Source: Lacticaseibacillus absianus
GTDB lineage: Bacteria; Bacillota; Bacilli; Lactobacillales; Lactobacillaceae
Direction of reading: 5' to 3'
DNA: 64,000 nt
Assembly (NCBI RefSeq): GCF_013407595.1
Contig: NZ_JABEKX010000002.1
Location: forward strand, 907,723-971,722
The notes under the pieces were generated by a model. The model searched no databases and was not told where the DNA came from. It saw only the letters and a list, made by a program, of their open reading frames with translations. Positions 9,714 through 18,195 of this stretch are shown here, one piece after another. A program made the position numbers and the translations under genes. Position 1 is the stretch's first letter. Every line of letters begins with the position of its first letter.

Positions 9714-10322
9714 TCAGTTGACCATGTTCTTGTAGCGATCGATCACCCGCGGGACCCGCAGGTGTTCGCTTTCGATGATCCGCTCGATCCGCGCGACGGC
9801 CTTCTGGACCTCATCGTTGACGACGGCGTAGTCGTAGTTCGCCATCATCTGGATCTCTTCTTTGGCCTGCGCGATGCGCTTTTCGATCACCTCAGCCGAA
9901 TCCGTCCCGCGGCCGGTGAGGCGGTTCTTCAGCTCCATCAGGTCTGGCGGGGTCAAAAAGATGTAGACGCCATCGGGGCACTTCTCACGCACCTGCATCG
10001 CCCCTTTGACCTCGATCTCAAGCAGGACGTCTCGCCCTGCATCCAACGTCTGGTTCACATACTTGAGCGGTGTGCCGTAGTAGTTGTCGACATACTTGGC
10101 ATATTCCAGCATCTGCCCGGCTGCGATCTCCGCTTCAAACTGCGCTTTGGTGCGGAAGTAGTAATCGACCCCATCCACCTCACCGGGTCGCATCTGACGC
10201 GTCGTCATCGAGACCGAGTACTGAAAGTCGCGATAATCCCCTTCGAGCATGGCTTGCCGCACCGTTCCCTTCCCGACCCCACTCGGGCCAGACAAAACGA
10301 TGAGCATTCCCCGTTCCTGCAT
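9714..10322 (-). CDS. gmk: Guanylate kinase
   Basis: Phosphorylates GMP to GDP. 202 residues with the P-loop [11 protein letters not shown] and the GMP-binding segment around YFRTKAQFE. Start ATG 10320-10322 has AGAGG 7 nt upstream; an internal ATG five codons later is the alternative. Promoted from 10356-10384 and co-transcribed with rpoZ. Confidence 0.96.
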   Translation of the reverse strand: MQERGMLIVLSGPSGVGKGTVRQAMLEGDYRDFQYSVSMTTRQMRPGEVDGVDYYFRTKAQFEAEIAAGQMLEYAKYVDNYYGTPLKYVNQTLDAGRDVLLEIEVKGAMQVREKCPDGVYIFLTPPDLMELKNRLTGRGTDSAEVIEKRIAQAKEEIQMMANYDYAVVNDEVQKAVARIERIIESEHLRVPRVIDRYKNMVN

Positions 10323-10355
10323 GCTTTAACCTCTTTCATTAACTGTATTAGACCT

Positions 10356-10384
10356 ATTATGCGGTGTTTACCCGCAAAATTCAA
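10356..10384 (-). promoter_or_regulatory. Promoter of gmk-rpoZ
   Basis: Minus-strand -35 TTGAAT (10379-10384) and -10 CATAAT (10356-10361) separated by exactly 17 nt, 34 nt upstream of the gmk ATG. Confidence 0.6.
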
Positions 10385-10459
10385 GGTCTATCCGGCGGTT
10401 CCGCACCGCAGCACGGCGCTGACCGGCATTCACGCCGGATGCCGCCTTGCGCGCCCACA

Positions 10460-11137
10460 TCAAGTGGCCCGGAACACCTGCGCCAGGTCAGTCGTCGCCA
10501 GCACCCGCTGCGCCGCTTTTTGCCCGGCCACGAGGAGCGCCGCGCGACTACGTGGGCGAAAGTCGAGGATGCCGGTGGTGCGCGGCGCCGGCTGGATCAA
10601 GTAGTCGGCCGCACCACGCACTGGCCCGAGGCCCTGGGCCGCGATCGCGATCACCGTCGTGGCCCCCAGATCGCGGGCGATGTCGACTGGCAGGTCGTTC
10701 ACCACCCCACCGTCGATGTACGTCACGCCGTCGATGGTGACCGGCGCGAAGACGCCGGGGATCGCTGCGCTCGCCAGCAACCACACTTTGGCGGTCGCCG
10801 CTTGCAGCGTGACGACATGTGCGCGCGTTCGGCCGACTCCACACACCGCCAGTGCCGGCCACGGGTAGCGCCGCGGCAATGCAATCAGCGCATCGAGTTG
10901 CGGCTCGAAGACGACCGGTCGACCGGGCACCCCGACGACCTGGCTAGGCAGCGCGGTCAACCACCACTGGCACATGGCCGCCGCATCCAGCCGGGTGGTC
11001 GCAAACGCGTTCATCGCGCCGATCGATGTGCCCAAAGTGAAACGAGGCCGGAGCCCTGCCGCCGTCAACGCTTGGTACGCCCCGGCCTGAAAGGCCCCAC
11101 GCGCGCCACCCCCTCCAAACACCACTGCTACCGTCAT
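10460..11137 (-). CDS. Patatin-like phospholipase (RssA/YlbK family)
   Basis: 225-residue patatin-fold serine esterase. All three family motifs are present: the oxyanion loop GGGGARGAF near the N-terminus, the nucleophile elbow GTSIGAM, and the catalytic Asp in DGGVVNDLP. Start ATG 11135-11137 is 7 nt after GGGAGG; the open frame continues upstream through the intergenic promoter region and is not used. Divergent from the 99-aa gene at 11237. No signal peptide, so probably cytoplasmic. Physiological substrate unknown. Confidence 0.85.
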   Translation of the reverse strand: MTVAVVFGGGGARGAFQAGAYQALTAAGLRPRFTLGTSIGAMNAFATTRLDAAAMCQWWLTALPSQVVGVPGRPVVFEPQLDALIALPRRYPWPALAVCGVGRTRAHVVTLQAATAKVWLLASAAIPGVFAPVTIDGVTYIDGGVVNDLPVDIARDLGATTVIAIAAQGLGPVRGAADYLIQPAPRTTGILDFRPRSRAALLVAGQKAAQRVLATTDLAQVFRAT

Positions 11138-11173
11138 TTGCGATCCTCCCCCAAAAAAGATTTCACCAAAGTC

Positions 11174-11204
11174 CTTGCACATCAGAACGTTTGTTCGTAT
11201 AATG
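11174..11204 (+). promoter_or_regulatory. Promoter of the 99-aa gene at 11237
   Basis: -35 TTGCAC (11174-11179) and perfect -10 TATAAT (11197-11203 region, at 11197 gTATAAT) with a 17-nt spacer. The spacer contains the left half of the LexA-like inverted repeat. Confidence 0.75.
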
Positions 11205-11223
11205 AAGACACAAACAAACGTTC
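11185..11223. promoter_or_regulatory. Paired LexA-like operator (GAAC-N4-GTTC)
   Basis: GAACGTTTGTTC at 11185-11196 fits the Gram-positive LexA/DinR box (CGAACRNRYGTTYG). A second copy, read on the other strand as GAACGTTTGTTT, lies at 11212-11223. The two form an 11-bp inverted repeat flanking the -10 and the presumed start of transcription. A repressor bound here would block the 11237 gene and possibly the divergent patatin gene. LexA as the ligand is inferred from the motif only. Confidence 0.6.
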
Positions 11224-11236
11224 GGAGGTCATCACC

Positions 11237-11536
11237 ATGGAAAATCACGCCCACACCCTTCAATCTGTCACGCACACCCTGATCAAGTCAACGCGCGAGT
11301 TCTTCGCCTTGGAAGAACCGGCCGTGGTGATGCCACAATTCCAGCTCCACGCATTCGCCGCTCAGGCACACGCCAAGCATTACTTGGTCGCCGCCTTTTT
11401 CGCCGGTGAGGGAGACCCGATGGCCGGGCACCTGACGCGACAGCTCGGCGACGGACGCTATCTGCTTCAAGCATACCGCAGCAACGTGGTGCGTGTCGTG
11501 TCCCTCGCTCAGCTGACCTTCATCCAGAAGCTGTGA
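11237..11536 (+). CDS. Hypothetical 99-aa protein under LexA-like control (possibly YolD-like)
   Basis: Not confidently recognised. 99 residues, no signal peptide or membrane segment; His- and Ala-rich N-terminal half (HAFAAQAHAKHYLVAAFF) and a C-terminal half that reads as beta strands (GHLTRQLGDGRYLLQAYR...VRVVSLAQLTF). Size, the beta-rich C-terminus and SOS-type operator recall YolD-like proteins that accompany Y-family polymerases, but no polymerase gene is next to it here. ATG is 8 nt after GGAGG. Monocistronic, with a consensus promoter and a strong terminator. Real gene with high probability; function unknown. Confidence 0.75.
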   Translation: MENHAHTLQSVTHTLIKSTREFFALEEPAVVMPQFQLHAFAAQAHAKHYLVAAFFAGEGDPMAGHLTRQLGDGRYLLQAYRSNVVRVVSLAQLTFIQKL

Positions 11537-11555
11537 ACCCGATCACGACGCAGAC

Positions 11556-11594
11556 AAATAGGGCGGCCCCCCACAGGAGCCGCCCTATTTTTTT
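11556..11594 (+). terminator. Terminator between the 99-aa gene and recN
   Basis: 12-bp stem AAATAGGGCGGC / GCCGCCCTATTT (11556-11567 with 11579-11590) running into T residues on the plus strand. The symmetric arms would also slow transcription arriving from recN on the minus strand. Confidence 0.9.
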
Positions 11595-11605
11595 GCGCCT
11601 GTGCC

Positions 11606-13306
11606 TCACGCGCGCAGGCTCGCCTTCGTCTTCGCGGCCATCGCCAGCATCTCCGTCGCGTGCTCGATCGCCAGGTGGGTGACCTCTTCACCAGCCAGCA
11701 TCCGCGCGATCTCGCGCACCCGCGCGGCGTGGTCGAGCTTGGCCACCGTGGTCGTGGTCCGCCCGCCAGCCACCCGCTTCTCGATCACATACTCGTGGTC
11801 GGACATCGCCGCGACCTGCGGCAGGTGGGTGATACACAACACCTGCGAGTTCATGGCGATCTGACTGATCTTGTTGGCGATCGCCTGTGCGACCCGGCCA
11901 GAGACGCCGGTATCGACCTCATCGAAGATGATGCTGGTCACGCCGTCCGTCTTCGCAAAGATCGTCTTTAGTGCCAGCATGATCCGCGACAGTTCACCAC
12001 CACTGGCGATGCGTGCGAGCGTCTTGGCCGCCTCGCCCGGGTTCGTCTGAATGTAAAATTCGACCGTGTCGAGCCCATCGGCCCGCAGTTCCCCGGCCAC
12101 CAGCGGCGTGAAGTGAACGGTGAACACCGTTTTGGCCATGTACAACGCGGCCAGCTGCTGGTGGATCGCTGCCGCCAACGCATCGGCCGCCTTGACGCGG
12201 GCCGTGTGGATCGTCGCCCCCAGAGCCAAAAGCGCCTCGTGCTGGGCGGTGACGCGCTGGTCGAGCCCAGACGCGTCAGCCTCTGTCGCCTCCATGTCTG
12301 CGAGTTCGGCCGCCGCTTTTTGCCCGTACGCAATGACCGCCTCGACGGTGGCCCCGTACTTGCGCTCGAGCTGCGCAATCAGATCCAGCCGCTTCTCAAC
12401 GTCGTCTAGGCGCCCCTCATCCCACGACAGCTCATCGATCTGGCGAGACAGGTCTCCTTGGGCGTCTTGCAGGCCGTAATACGCCGTTGCGATGGTGCTA
12501 GCGATGCTGTCAAACGCCGGATCGAGCGCCGCGACGCCTTGCATCTTCGCCATCGCCTGGGCGATCAGATCGAGGGGGTTGGCCTCTTCGTTGCTGAACA
12601 GCGCGTAGCTGTCGTTCAAGGCATCGGCGATCCGCTGATAATTCGCCAAGCGATCACGCTCGGCTGCCAACTGCTCGTCTTCGTTCGGTTGCAACGCCGC
12701 GCTTTGGATCTCACCGACTTGAAAGCGCAGCATATCCAGCCGCTGTGCCCACTCGCGTTCGTTAGCCTGCTTCTTGTGCAAGGCCGCCATGTCTTTGGTG
12801 TACGCAGCATAGGCCGTGTGGTACTCGGTCAATAACGGCGCGAGCGACGCGCCGGCGAACTGGTCCAGCAGGCCGAGGTGCGTCTCGGGATGGATCAGCT
12901 GCTGGTGCTCGTTTTGCCCGTGGATATCCACCAACGTCTCCCCAATCGCCCGCAGCGTGGCCGTGTTGACCAACGTGCCGTTGACGCGGCAGAGGTTGCG
13001 CCCCGTCGCGTAAAGTTCCCGGGCGAGCAGGACCGTCCCTTCATCTGGGGTCAGGCCGTATGTCGCCATCACCTCGGCCGTTCGCGGATTAGACGTCGCA
13101 TCGAACAGCCCCTGCAGGCTGGCCTTCGCCGCGCCGGTGCGCACGAAATCCACGCTTCCGCGCCCGCCGGCAAGCAGGCTGACGGCGTCGATGATGATTG
13201 ACTTCCCGGCGCCGGTCTCGCCGGTCAAGGCGGTCATCCCAGTCGTGAAGCTGAGTTCGAGGTCCTCAATGATCGCAAAATCGTGGATCGCGAGTTCTTG
13301 CAGCAT
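11606..13306 (-). CDS. recN: DNA repair protein RecN
   Basis: SMC-like ATPase recruited to double-strand breaks. 566 residues: N-terminal Walker A GETGAGKSIIIDA, a long central coiled coil (about 160-370), C-terminal signature ASGGELSRIMLALK and Walker B TSIIFDEVDTGVSG. ATG start. Follows argR by 1 nt, the conserved Firmicutes pairing. Confidence 0.97.
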   Translation of the reverse strand: MLQELAIHDFAIIEDLELSFTTGMTALTGETGAGKSIIIDAVSLLAGGRGSVDFVRTGAAKASLQGLFDATSNPRTAEVMATYGLTPDEGTVLLARELYATGRNLCRVNGTLVNTATLRAIGETLVDIHGQNEHQQLIHPETHLGLLDQFAGASLAPLLTEYHTAYAAYTKDMAALHKKQANEREWAQRLDMLRFQVGEIQSAALQPNEDEQLAAERDRLANYQRIADALNDSYALFSNEEANPLDLIAQAMAKMQGVAALDPAFDSIASTIATAYYGLQDAQGDLSRQIDELSWDEGRLDDVEKRLDLIAQLERKYGATVEAVIAYGQKAAAELADMEATEADASGLDQRVTAQHEALLALGATIHTARVKAADALAAAIHQQLAALYMAKTVFTVHFTPLVAGELRADGLDTVEFYIQTNPGEAAKTLARIASGGELSRIMLALKTIFAKTDGVTSIIFDEVDTGVSGRVAQAIANKISQIAMNSQVLCITHLPQVAAMSDHEYVIEKRVAGGRTTTTVAKLDHAARVREIARMLAGEEVTHLAIEHATEMLAMAAKTKASLRA

Positions 13307-13307
13307 G

Positions 13308-13760
13308 TTATCCCACCATTCCGTCTAGCATCTTCAACACGGACTCCGCCTCATCTGCCCCGCGGCAGATCACCAGGATCGCTGCATCGCCGGCGATCGA
13401 GGCGAAGATCCGCGGGTCCTCCAGCTGATCGATCAGTGTACCGACCGCCGGGGCGGTCCCAGGCGACATCACCAAGTGGACGAACTGCGCCATCACATCA
13501 CCGCGCAGGTACGCCCCGGCCAGTGTCCGCCGCAACTTATCCAGCGGCGCCAATTGTTTTTCAGGTGGCAGGCTGTACCGGTACTGCCCGTTAGCCATCG
13601 GCACCTTGACCAGCTGCATCTCCTTGATGTCGCGCGAGATCGTCGCCTGCGTAACGGGGATCCCTAAGGCGTCGAGCTTGGTCACGAACTCACCCTGCCG
13701 CTGGATCACGGTGTGCTCGACCAATCGCCGAATGTGCGCCTGACGTTCACTTTTTTGCAT
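13308..13760 (-). CDS. argR: Arginine repressor ArgR/AhrC
   Basis: Winged-helix arginine-responsive regulator, 150 residues. N-terminal DNA-binding domain with the recognition segment VTQATISRDIKEM; C-terminal oligomerisation/arginine-binding domain with GTAPAVGTLID and the DDT-like region GDAAILVIC. ATG start. Co-transcribed with recN. Possible self-control through ArgR-box-like sequences at 13799-13840. Confidence 0.95.
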   Translation of the reverse strand: MQKSERQAHIRRLVEHTVIQRQGEFVTKLDALGIPVTQATISRDIKEMQLVKVPMANGQYRYSLPPEKQLAPLDKLRRTLAGAYLRGDVMAQFVHLVMSPGTAPAVGTLIDQLEDPRIFASIAGDAAILVICRGADEAESVLKMLDGMVG

Positions 13761-13798
13761 ATTGCCACCTGCTTTCCGTATCTATACCCGTAGTCTAA

Positions 13799-13840
13799 CG
13801 CATTTTGCATGTTCATGCTAGTTTAATGAATAGATATGCA
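13799..13840. promoter_or_regulatory. ArgR-box-like sites upstream of argR
   Basis: ATGAATAGATATGCA (13826-13840) matches the Bacillus-type ARG box core (ATGAATAAAAATGCA) at 13 of 15 positions. A second, weaker and opposite copy is in the region 13799-13817 (read on the minus strand as CATGAACATGCAAAATGC). They lie just upstream of argR, suggesting autoregulation. Confidence 0.5.
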
Positions 13841-13846
13841 GATACG

Positions 13847-13876
13847 AAAAAAAGGCCCACCCGCCACGGCGAGACC
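13847..13876 (-). terminator. Probable terminator after tlyA
   Basis: On the minus strand a bulged GC-rich stem (GGTCTCGCC with GGCGGGTGGGCC) is followed by seven T residues (A tract 13847-13853). It separates tlyA from argR-recN. Confidence 0.55.
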
Positions 13877-13885
13877 TCGATGGGG

Positions 13886-14710
13886 TCAGTGCCCCGGACG
13901 CAGCTCCGCGTAGGCACGCGCCAGCGTCTCTTTGACGGAGACGGACTCGGCGCGCACGCCAGGCACCGTGGCCGCGTTTTGCAGGTGGATCAAAAACTCG
14001 ATGTTGCCTTCGCCCCCCTTGATCGGGCTGAAGTCCAACCCGAGGACGTTGTATCCGGTCGCCAGGGCGAAGTCGACGATCATGGTCAACACGTCTTCGT
14101 GCACTTTAGGATCACGCACGATCCCTTTTTTGCCGACATTGGCCGGACCGGCTTCGAACTGGGGCTTGATCAGTGCAACGGCGTGTCCGCCCGGGGCCAG
14201 GATCGGCTTCAGCGGCGGCAGGATCAGACGCAGGGAGATGAAGGAGACGTCGGTCATTGCGAACTCGACGGGGCCGGCCGTGAAGTCCGCCGGCTTGCTG
14301 TAGCGGAAGTTCACGCGTTCCATCACGGTGACCCGCGGATCCTCGCGCAGCTTCCACGCCAGTTGGTTGTACCCGACGTCAAGCGCATAGCTACGCTTGG
14401 CCCCGTGCTGCAGCGCGACGTCGGTGAACCCACCGGTGGAGGCGCCGATATCAAGCACAGTTTTGTCGGTCAAGTCGAGCGCAAACACGTCCAGCGCCTT
14501 AGCGAGCTTGAGCCCGCCACGACTGACATACGGCATCACCTTGCCCTTGACGTGCAGGACCGCATCGGCCGCGATCTTGACGCCGGGCTTGTCCAGCCGC
14601 TCATTGTTCTGGTCGTACACTTCGCCCGCCATCACGGCGCGCTTGGCCTGCTCGCGGGAGGTGAACAACCCCTGCTCGACTAGCAGCACATCTACTCGTT
14701 CTTTTGCCAT
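13886..14710 (-). CDS. tlyA: TlyA-family rRNA 2'-O-methyltransferase (YqxC)
   Basis: 274 residues. N-terminal S4 RNA-binding domain (ERVDVLLVEQGLFTSREQAKRAVMAGEV) followed by an FtsJ-like SAM methyltransferase fold with the motif LDIGASTGGFTDV and MTDVSFISL. Formerly annotated as haemolysin; members methylate rRNA riboses. Between ispA and argR as in other Firmicutes. ATG start. Confidence 0.92.
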   Translation of the reverse strand: MAKERVDVLLVEQGLFTSREQAKRAVMAGEVYDQNNERLDKPGVKIAADAVLHVKGKVMPYVSRGGLKLAKALDVFALDLTDKTVLDIGASTGGFTDVALQHGAKRSYALDVGYNQLAWKLREDPRVTVMERVNFRYSKPADFTAGPVEFAMTDVSFISLRLILPPLKPILAPGGHAVALIKPQFEAGPANVGKKGIVRDPKVHEDVLTMIVDFALATGYNVLGLDFSPIKGGEGNIEFLIHLQNAATVPGVRAESVSVKETLARAYAELRPGH

Positions 14711-14766
14711 GTTACTCCTTATACTTAGTCAGCCGTTGCCCTGAGGCGACCCATCAGCCAGGTGCG

Positions 14767-15630
14767 TCAGTCAAAATACGTCAGAAACGCGCGCAGCTGG
14801 GGGGCCGCGACGCTGAGGTGGCTGAGCGCATCCCGCGCCATCATCAACTGGGTGGCCAGCGCCTTTTGCGCATCGGCCATCCCCATGATCGCCGGAAACG
14901 TTGCCTTGTCGGCCGCCACGTCCTTATTGGCCGTTTTGCCCAGCTCTGCAGTCGACTTGGTCACATCGTTGAGGTCGTCTTGGATCTGAAACGCGAGCCC
15001 AAACGCTTGCGCGAATTTGCGCAGGGCGACGGCATCATAGGCGTCGGCCGCGACCAGATCGGCGCCCATCATCACTGCACACTCGATCAGCGCACCGGTC
15101 TTCAGTGCCTGCAACAACCGCAGATGCGCGATGTCGAGGTGATGATGCTCGCCGTCCATGTCCATCACTTGGCCCGCGACCATACCGTTGGCGCCGACCG
15201 CCTGCGCGAACCGTTGCGTGAGCGCGACGACGGTTGCCGCCGGGGCCTCGGTCTGCGCGAGCATCGCGAAAGCCTCGCTTTGCAGCGCATCCCCCGCGAG
15301 GATCGCGAGTGCGTCGCCGAACTGCCGGTGATTGGTCGGCTTGCCGCGACGCAGGTCATCGTTGTCCATTGCCGGCAAGTCGTCGTGGATCAGCGAGTAC
15401 GTGTGCAGATACTCGAGCGCCGCGGCAGCCGGAAGCGCCTGCTCAACGTCCCCGCCGAAGCTATCAACGGTCACCAGCAGCAGCAACGGCCGCAACCGCT
15501 TGCCCCCTGCGAATAGTGAGTAGCGCATCGCGTCTTGTAAGTGCTGGTTCGCGATCGCGCCGAGCCGAGCCGCCATCGTCGCCTCGATCAGTGGGATGAA
15601 CGTCTGCGTGCGGGCCTCAAGCATTGCCAT
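14767..15630 (-). CDS. ispA: Farnesyl diphosphate synthase (IspA, polyprenyl synthetase)
   Basis: Condenses IPP with DMAPP/GPP to make FPP, the starter for undecaprenyl phosphate. About 287 residues. First Asp-rich motif DDLPAMDNDD, second motif DDLNDV, and the GGKRLRP substrate-binding loop near the N-terminus. Start is uncertain: ATG codons at 15630 and 15624 and a TTG at 15639 all lie in the overlap with xseB and none has a strong ribosome site, so translation is probably coupled to xseB. Confidence 0.94.
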   Translation of the reverse strand: MAMLEARTQTFIPLIEATMAARLGAIANQHLQDAMRYSLFAGGKRLRPLLLLVTVDSFGGDVEQALPAAAALEYLHTYSLIHDDLPAMDNDDLRRGKPTNHRQFGDALAILAGDALQSEAFAMLAQTEAPAATVVALTQRFAQAVGANGMVAGQVMDMDGEHHHLDIAHLRLLQALKTGALIECAVMMGADLVAADAYDAVALRKFAQAFGLAFQIQDDLNDVTKSTAELGKTANKDVAADKATFPAIMGMADAQKALATQLMMARDALSHLSVAAPQLRAFLTYFD

Positions 15631-15844
15631 CCGGCGCAAAGTCGACCGTCGTGCCGTCCTCCTTGACCATCTGCGTGACGGTTTGCTCTGCAGTCTTCAG
15701 CGTCGCCTCGAGTTGCTTACTCAGGGTCACGCCGCGCTTGAACTGGTCGAGCGCCTCTTCTAGGGGCACGTTGCCCTGCTCCAGATTGGCGACGATCTGC
15801 TCGAGTTGGGCGAGGTTCTGTTCAAAAGTCGGTTCTTCAGCCAT
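15617..15844 (-). CDS. xseB: Exodeoxyribonuclease VII small subunit
   Basis: 75 residues, all-helical family protein; motifs FEQNLAQLEQIVANLEQGNVPLEEALDQFKRG span two lines of the family signature (given here in part). Assembles with XseA into the single-strand-specific exonuclease VII. Directly follows xseA (2 nt gap) and overlaps ispA. Confidence 0.95.
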   Translation of the reverse strand: MAEEPTFEQNLAQLEQIVANLEQGNVPLEEALDQFKRGVTLSKQLEATLKTAEQTVTQMVKEDGTTVDFAPDGNA

Positions 15845-15846
15845 AG

Positions 15847-17181
15847 TTACTTCCTTTCTGCGATCACGACCGGGACATCCCCATCGCTCACATGGATCGA
15901 AGCCTGCGCGCCGGGGACGAAGTCCTGGGTCCGGCTCAGCATCTTGCCGTCTACATCGGTCACATAACTATACCCACGCCCCAGGATCTTGAGCGGGCTC
16001 AGGTGGTCCAGTGACTCGACCGCCGCCCCGAAGGTCTGGCGCCGGGTCGCGACCAGCCCCTGCACCGCCCGGATCAACCGCGCGCGGTCGGCCGCGAGCG
16101 TCTGCTGCGCCGTGGTCACGCGGACCGCAAGCTGTCGCGGTCGCAACTGCGCCTGCGCGACGGCGACCCGCCGCGCCTGCCCGTCCAGCTGGGCGCGCAT
16201 ACGCTCGCCCAACCGCGTGGTCAGCAGGTCGACTTGTTGTGCGTACTGGTCATACAACCGCGTCGGCTGCGTCAGCACAACGCTGCGTTGCGCGTGACGC
16301 AACCGATCCGTCTGGGCCTGCAGTCGGTTGCGCATCGCTGTGACCAACCGCAGCCGGTCTTCCGTGATGCGATCCAGCGCATCGACCAGCGTGATCGGGG
16401 TGACGAGCTCGGCGGCAGCTGTCGGCGTTGCGGCGCGGTGATCCGCGATGAAGTCGGTGATCGTGGTATCTGTCTCGTGACCCACCGAGCTGACGATCGG
16501 CATCGGCATCTCGACGAGCGCCCGCGCAACGCGCTCCTCGTTGAACGGCCACAGGTCTTCGATCGACCCGCCGCCGCGCCCGATGATCAAGGCGTCAAAG
16601 CCGCCCATGCGCCGGATCCGCTCGAGTTGCGCGACGATACTGTCAGCGGCCTGGTCACCCTGCACAACGGCGGGAAACAGCGTCAGCTGCAGGATCGGGT
16701 AGCGCCGCGCAACCGTCGTCCGGATGTCTTGGATCACCGCCCCACTCGGACTGGTGATCACAGCCACTCGGCGGGGGAACAACGGCAGCGGCCGCTGGTT
16801 ACGGGTGAAGAGCCCTTCCGCGCCGAGCTTCTCTTTCAGTTGTGCCAACGCCTGATACAAGGCCCCGACCCCATCCGGCTCCATCGAGTCGATAACGATC
16901 TGGTATTGCCCCGAGGCGTTATATAACGTGATCCGGCCGGTAACACGTACCTTCATCCCTTCTTCGGGGCGAAAGCGCAACTTGGCGAAGGCCGGTTTGA
17001 ACATGACCGCCGAGATCTTCGCGTGATCATCCTTCAGGGAAAAATACTGATGCCCCGGACGCAGCCGGAAGTTCGAGATCTCCCCGGTCAAAAACACCCG
17101 CGCCAAGTAGGGATCGAGGTCAAATTTGCGGCGCAGATACTGCGTCAGCGCGCTGACTGATAGATAATCTGATTCAGGCAT
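15847..17181 (-). CDS. xseA: Exodeoxyribonuclease VII large subunit
   Basis: 444 residues. N-terminal OB-fold (YLARVFLTGEISNFR), catalytic core with the conserved VITSPSGAVIQDI and IIGRGGGSIEDLWPFNEE, SVGHETD and TPTAAAELV motifs, then a coiled-coil region that holds XseB. ATG overlaps the folD stop by 8 nt. Confidence 0.97.
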   Translation of the reverse strand: MPESDYLSVSALTQYLRRKFDLDPYLARVFLTGEISNFRLRPGHQYFSLKDDHAKISAVMFKPAFAKLRFRPEEGMKVRVTGRITLYNASGQYQIVIDSMEPDGVGALYQALAQLKEKLGAEGLFTRNQRPLPLFPRRVAVITSPSGAVIQDIRTTVARRYPILQLTLFPAVVQGDQAADSIVAQLERIRRMGGFDALIIGRGGGSIEDLWPFNEERVARALVEMPMPIVSSVGHETDTTITDFIADHRAATPTAAAELVTPITLVDALDRITEDRLRLVTAMRNRLQAQTDRLRHAQRSVVLTQPTRLYDQYAQQVDLLTTRLGERMRAQLDGQARRVAVAQAQLRPRQLAVRVTTAQQTLAADRARLIRAVQGLVATRRQTFGAAVESLDHLSPLKILGRGYSYVTDVDGKMLSRTQDFVPGAQASIHVSDGDVPVVIAERK

Positions 17182-18025
17182 GCACTCGCCTCTTTGCTAA
17201 TTCGACAGTCTGCATCATCAGCGCCGCGATCGTCATCGGACCAACGCCGCCCGGGACCGGCGTGATCGCCCCAGCGATCGGCGCAACACTCGCGTAATCA
17301 ACGTCTCCGACCAGCTTGCCGGCCGCGTTGCGATCCATCCCGACATCGATCACCACTGCGCCTGGCTTGACCATGTCTGCGGTGATGAACTCCGGCACGC
17401 CTGTCGCGACCACGAGCAGGTCGGCCTGGCGCGTCACCGCCGCCAGGTCGCGGGTCTTGCTGTGGGCGATCGTGACGGTCGCATTATGATTCAGCAACAG
17501 CCCCGCCATCGGCCGCCCAACGATGTTGGAGCGCCCGACGATCACGGCGTTCATCCCTGTCACGTCTAGCCCATAATGCGCGAGTAGCGCCATGATCCCG
17601 TAAGGCGTCGAGGCGACGACCCCTGGTGTGTGGGTCCACAGGCGCCCGACATTGACCGGATGAAAGCCATCGACATCCTTGTTCGGGTCGATCGCTTCGA
17701 TCACCGTGTCTGCGTCGATCTGCGGCGGTAGTGGCAGCTGAACCAAGATTCCGTCGACTGTGGGGTCCTGGTTCAGGCGCGCGATCACGTCTAGGAGCGC
17801 GGCCTGCGTCGTGGTCGCCGGTAAGGTCTCTTTGATCGACCGGATGCCGAGGCTCTCGGCGCGACGCTGCTTGTTACGTACGTAGATCGCGCTGGCTGGG
17901 TCATCGCCCACCAGCACCACGGCCAGCCCCGGGGTCACCCCTTGGCTGCGTAAGTCGCTCACCGTCTGGGCAAGTGTCGTCATCAACGTGTTGGCCGTCT
18001 GTTTCCCGTCAAGAATCGTCGTCAT
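17174..18025 (-). CDS. folD: Methylenetetrahydrofolate dehydrogenase / cyclohydrolase
   Basis: Bifunctional enzyme of one-carbon metabolism. 283 residues with the substrate motif YVRNKQRRAESLGI (catalytic Lys), DGILVQLPLP, and the NADP site VIVGRSNIVGRPMAGLL. Start ATG after GAGGAGG. First gene of folD-xseA-xseB-ispA-tlyA, transcribed from the promoter at 18045-18074. Confidence 0.97.
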   Translation of the reverse strand: MTTILDGKQTANTLMTTLAQTVSDLRSQGVTPGLAVVLVGDDPASAIYVRNKQRRAESLGIRSIKETLPATTTQAALLDVIARLNQDPTVDGILVQLPLPPQIDADTVIEAIDPNKDVDGFHPVNVGRLWTHTPGVVASTPYGIMALLAHYGLDVTGMNAVIVGRSNIVGRPMAGLLLNHNATVTIAHSKTRDLAAVTRQADLLVVATGVPEFITADMVKPGAVVIDVGMDRNAAGKLVGDVDYASVAPIAGAITPVPGGVGPMTIAALMMQTVELAKRRVHA

Positions 18026-18044
18026 GTGTCGTCCTCCTCAGGCT

Positions 18045-18074
18045 ATTATAAAGGATATGCTGTGTCTGTACCAA
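18045..18074 (-). promoter_or_regulatory. Promoter of folD operon
   Basis: Minus-strand -35 TTGGTA (18069-18074) and perfect -10 TATAAT (18045-18050), 18-nt spacer, 20 nt upstream of the folD ATG. Confidence 0.65.
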
Positions 18075-18091
18075 AAAATAAATAATAGGGC

Positions 18092-18140
18092 AAAAATGCG
18101 AAAGGGACCCGGGACAGCAGCGAACGTGTCCCAGGTCCTT
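18092..18140 (-). terminator. Terminator after nusB
   Basis: Long stem GGACC(T)GGGACA / TGTCCCGGGTCC (18105-18138) followed on the minus strand by CTTTCGCATTTTT. Ends the efp-yqhY-nusB transcript before folD. Confidence 0.8.
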
Positions 18141-18195
18141 GCGCGTATCTGATAATGCCTCACGGGCGTGCCCTCACCGCCACACCCGCTTGCGA

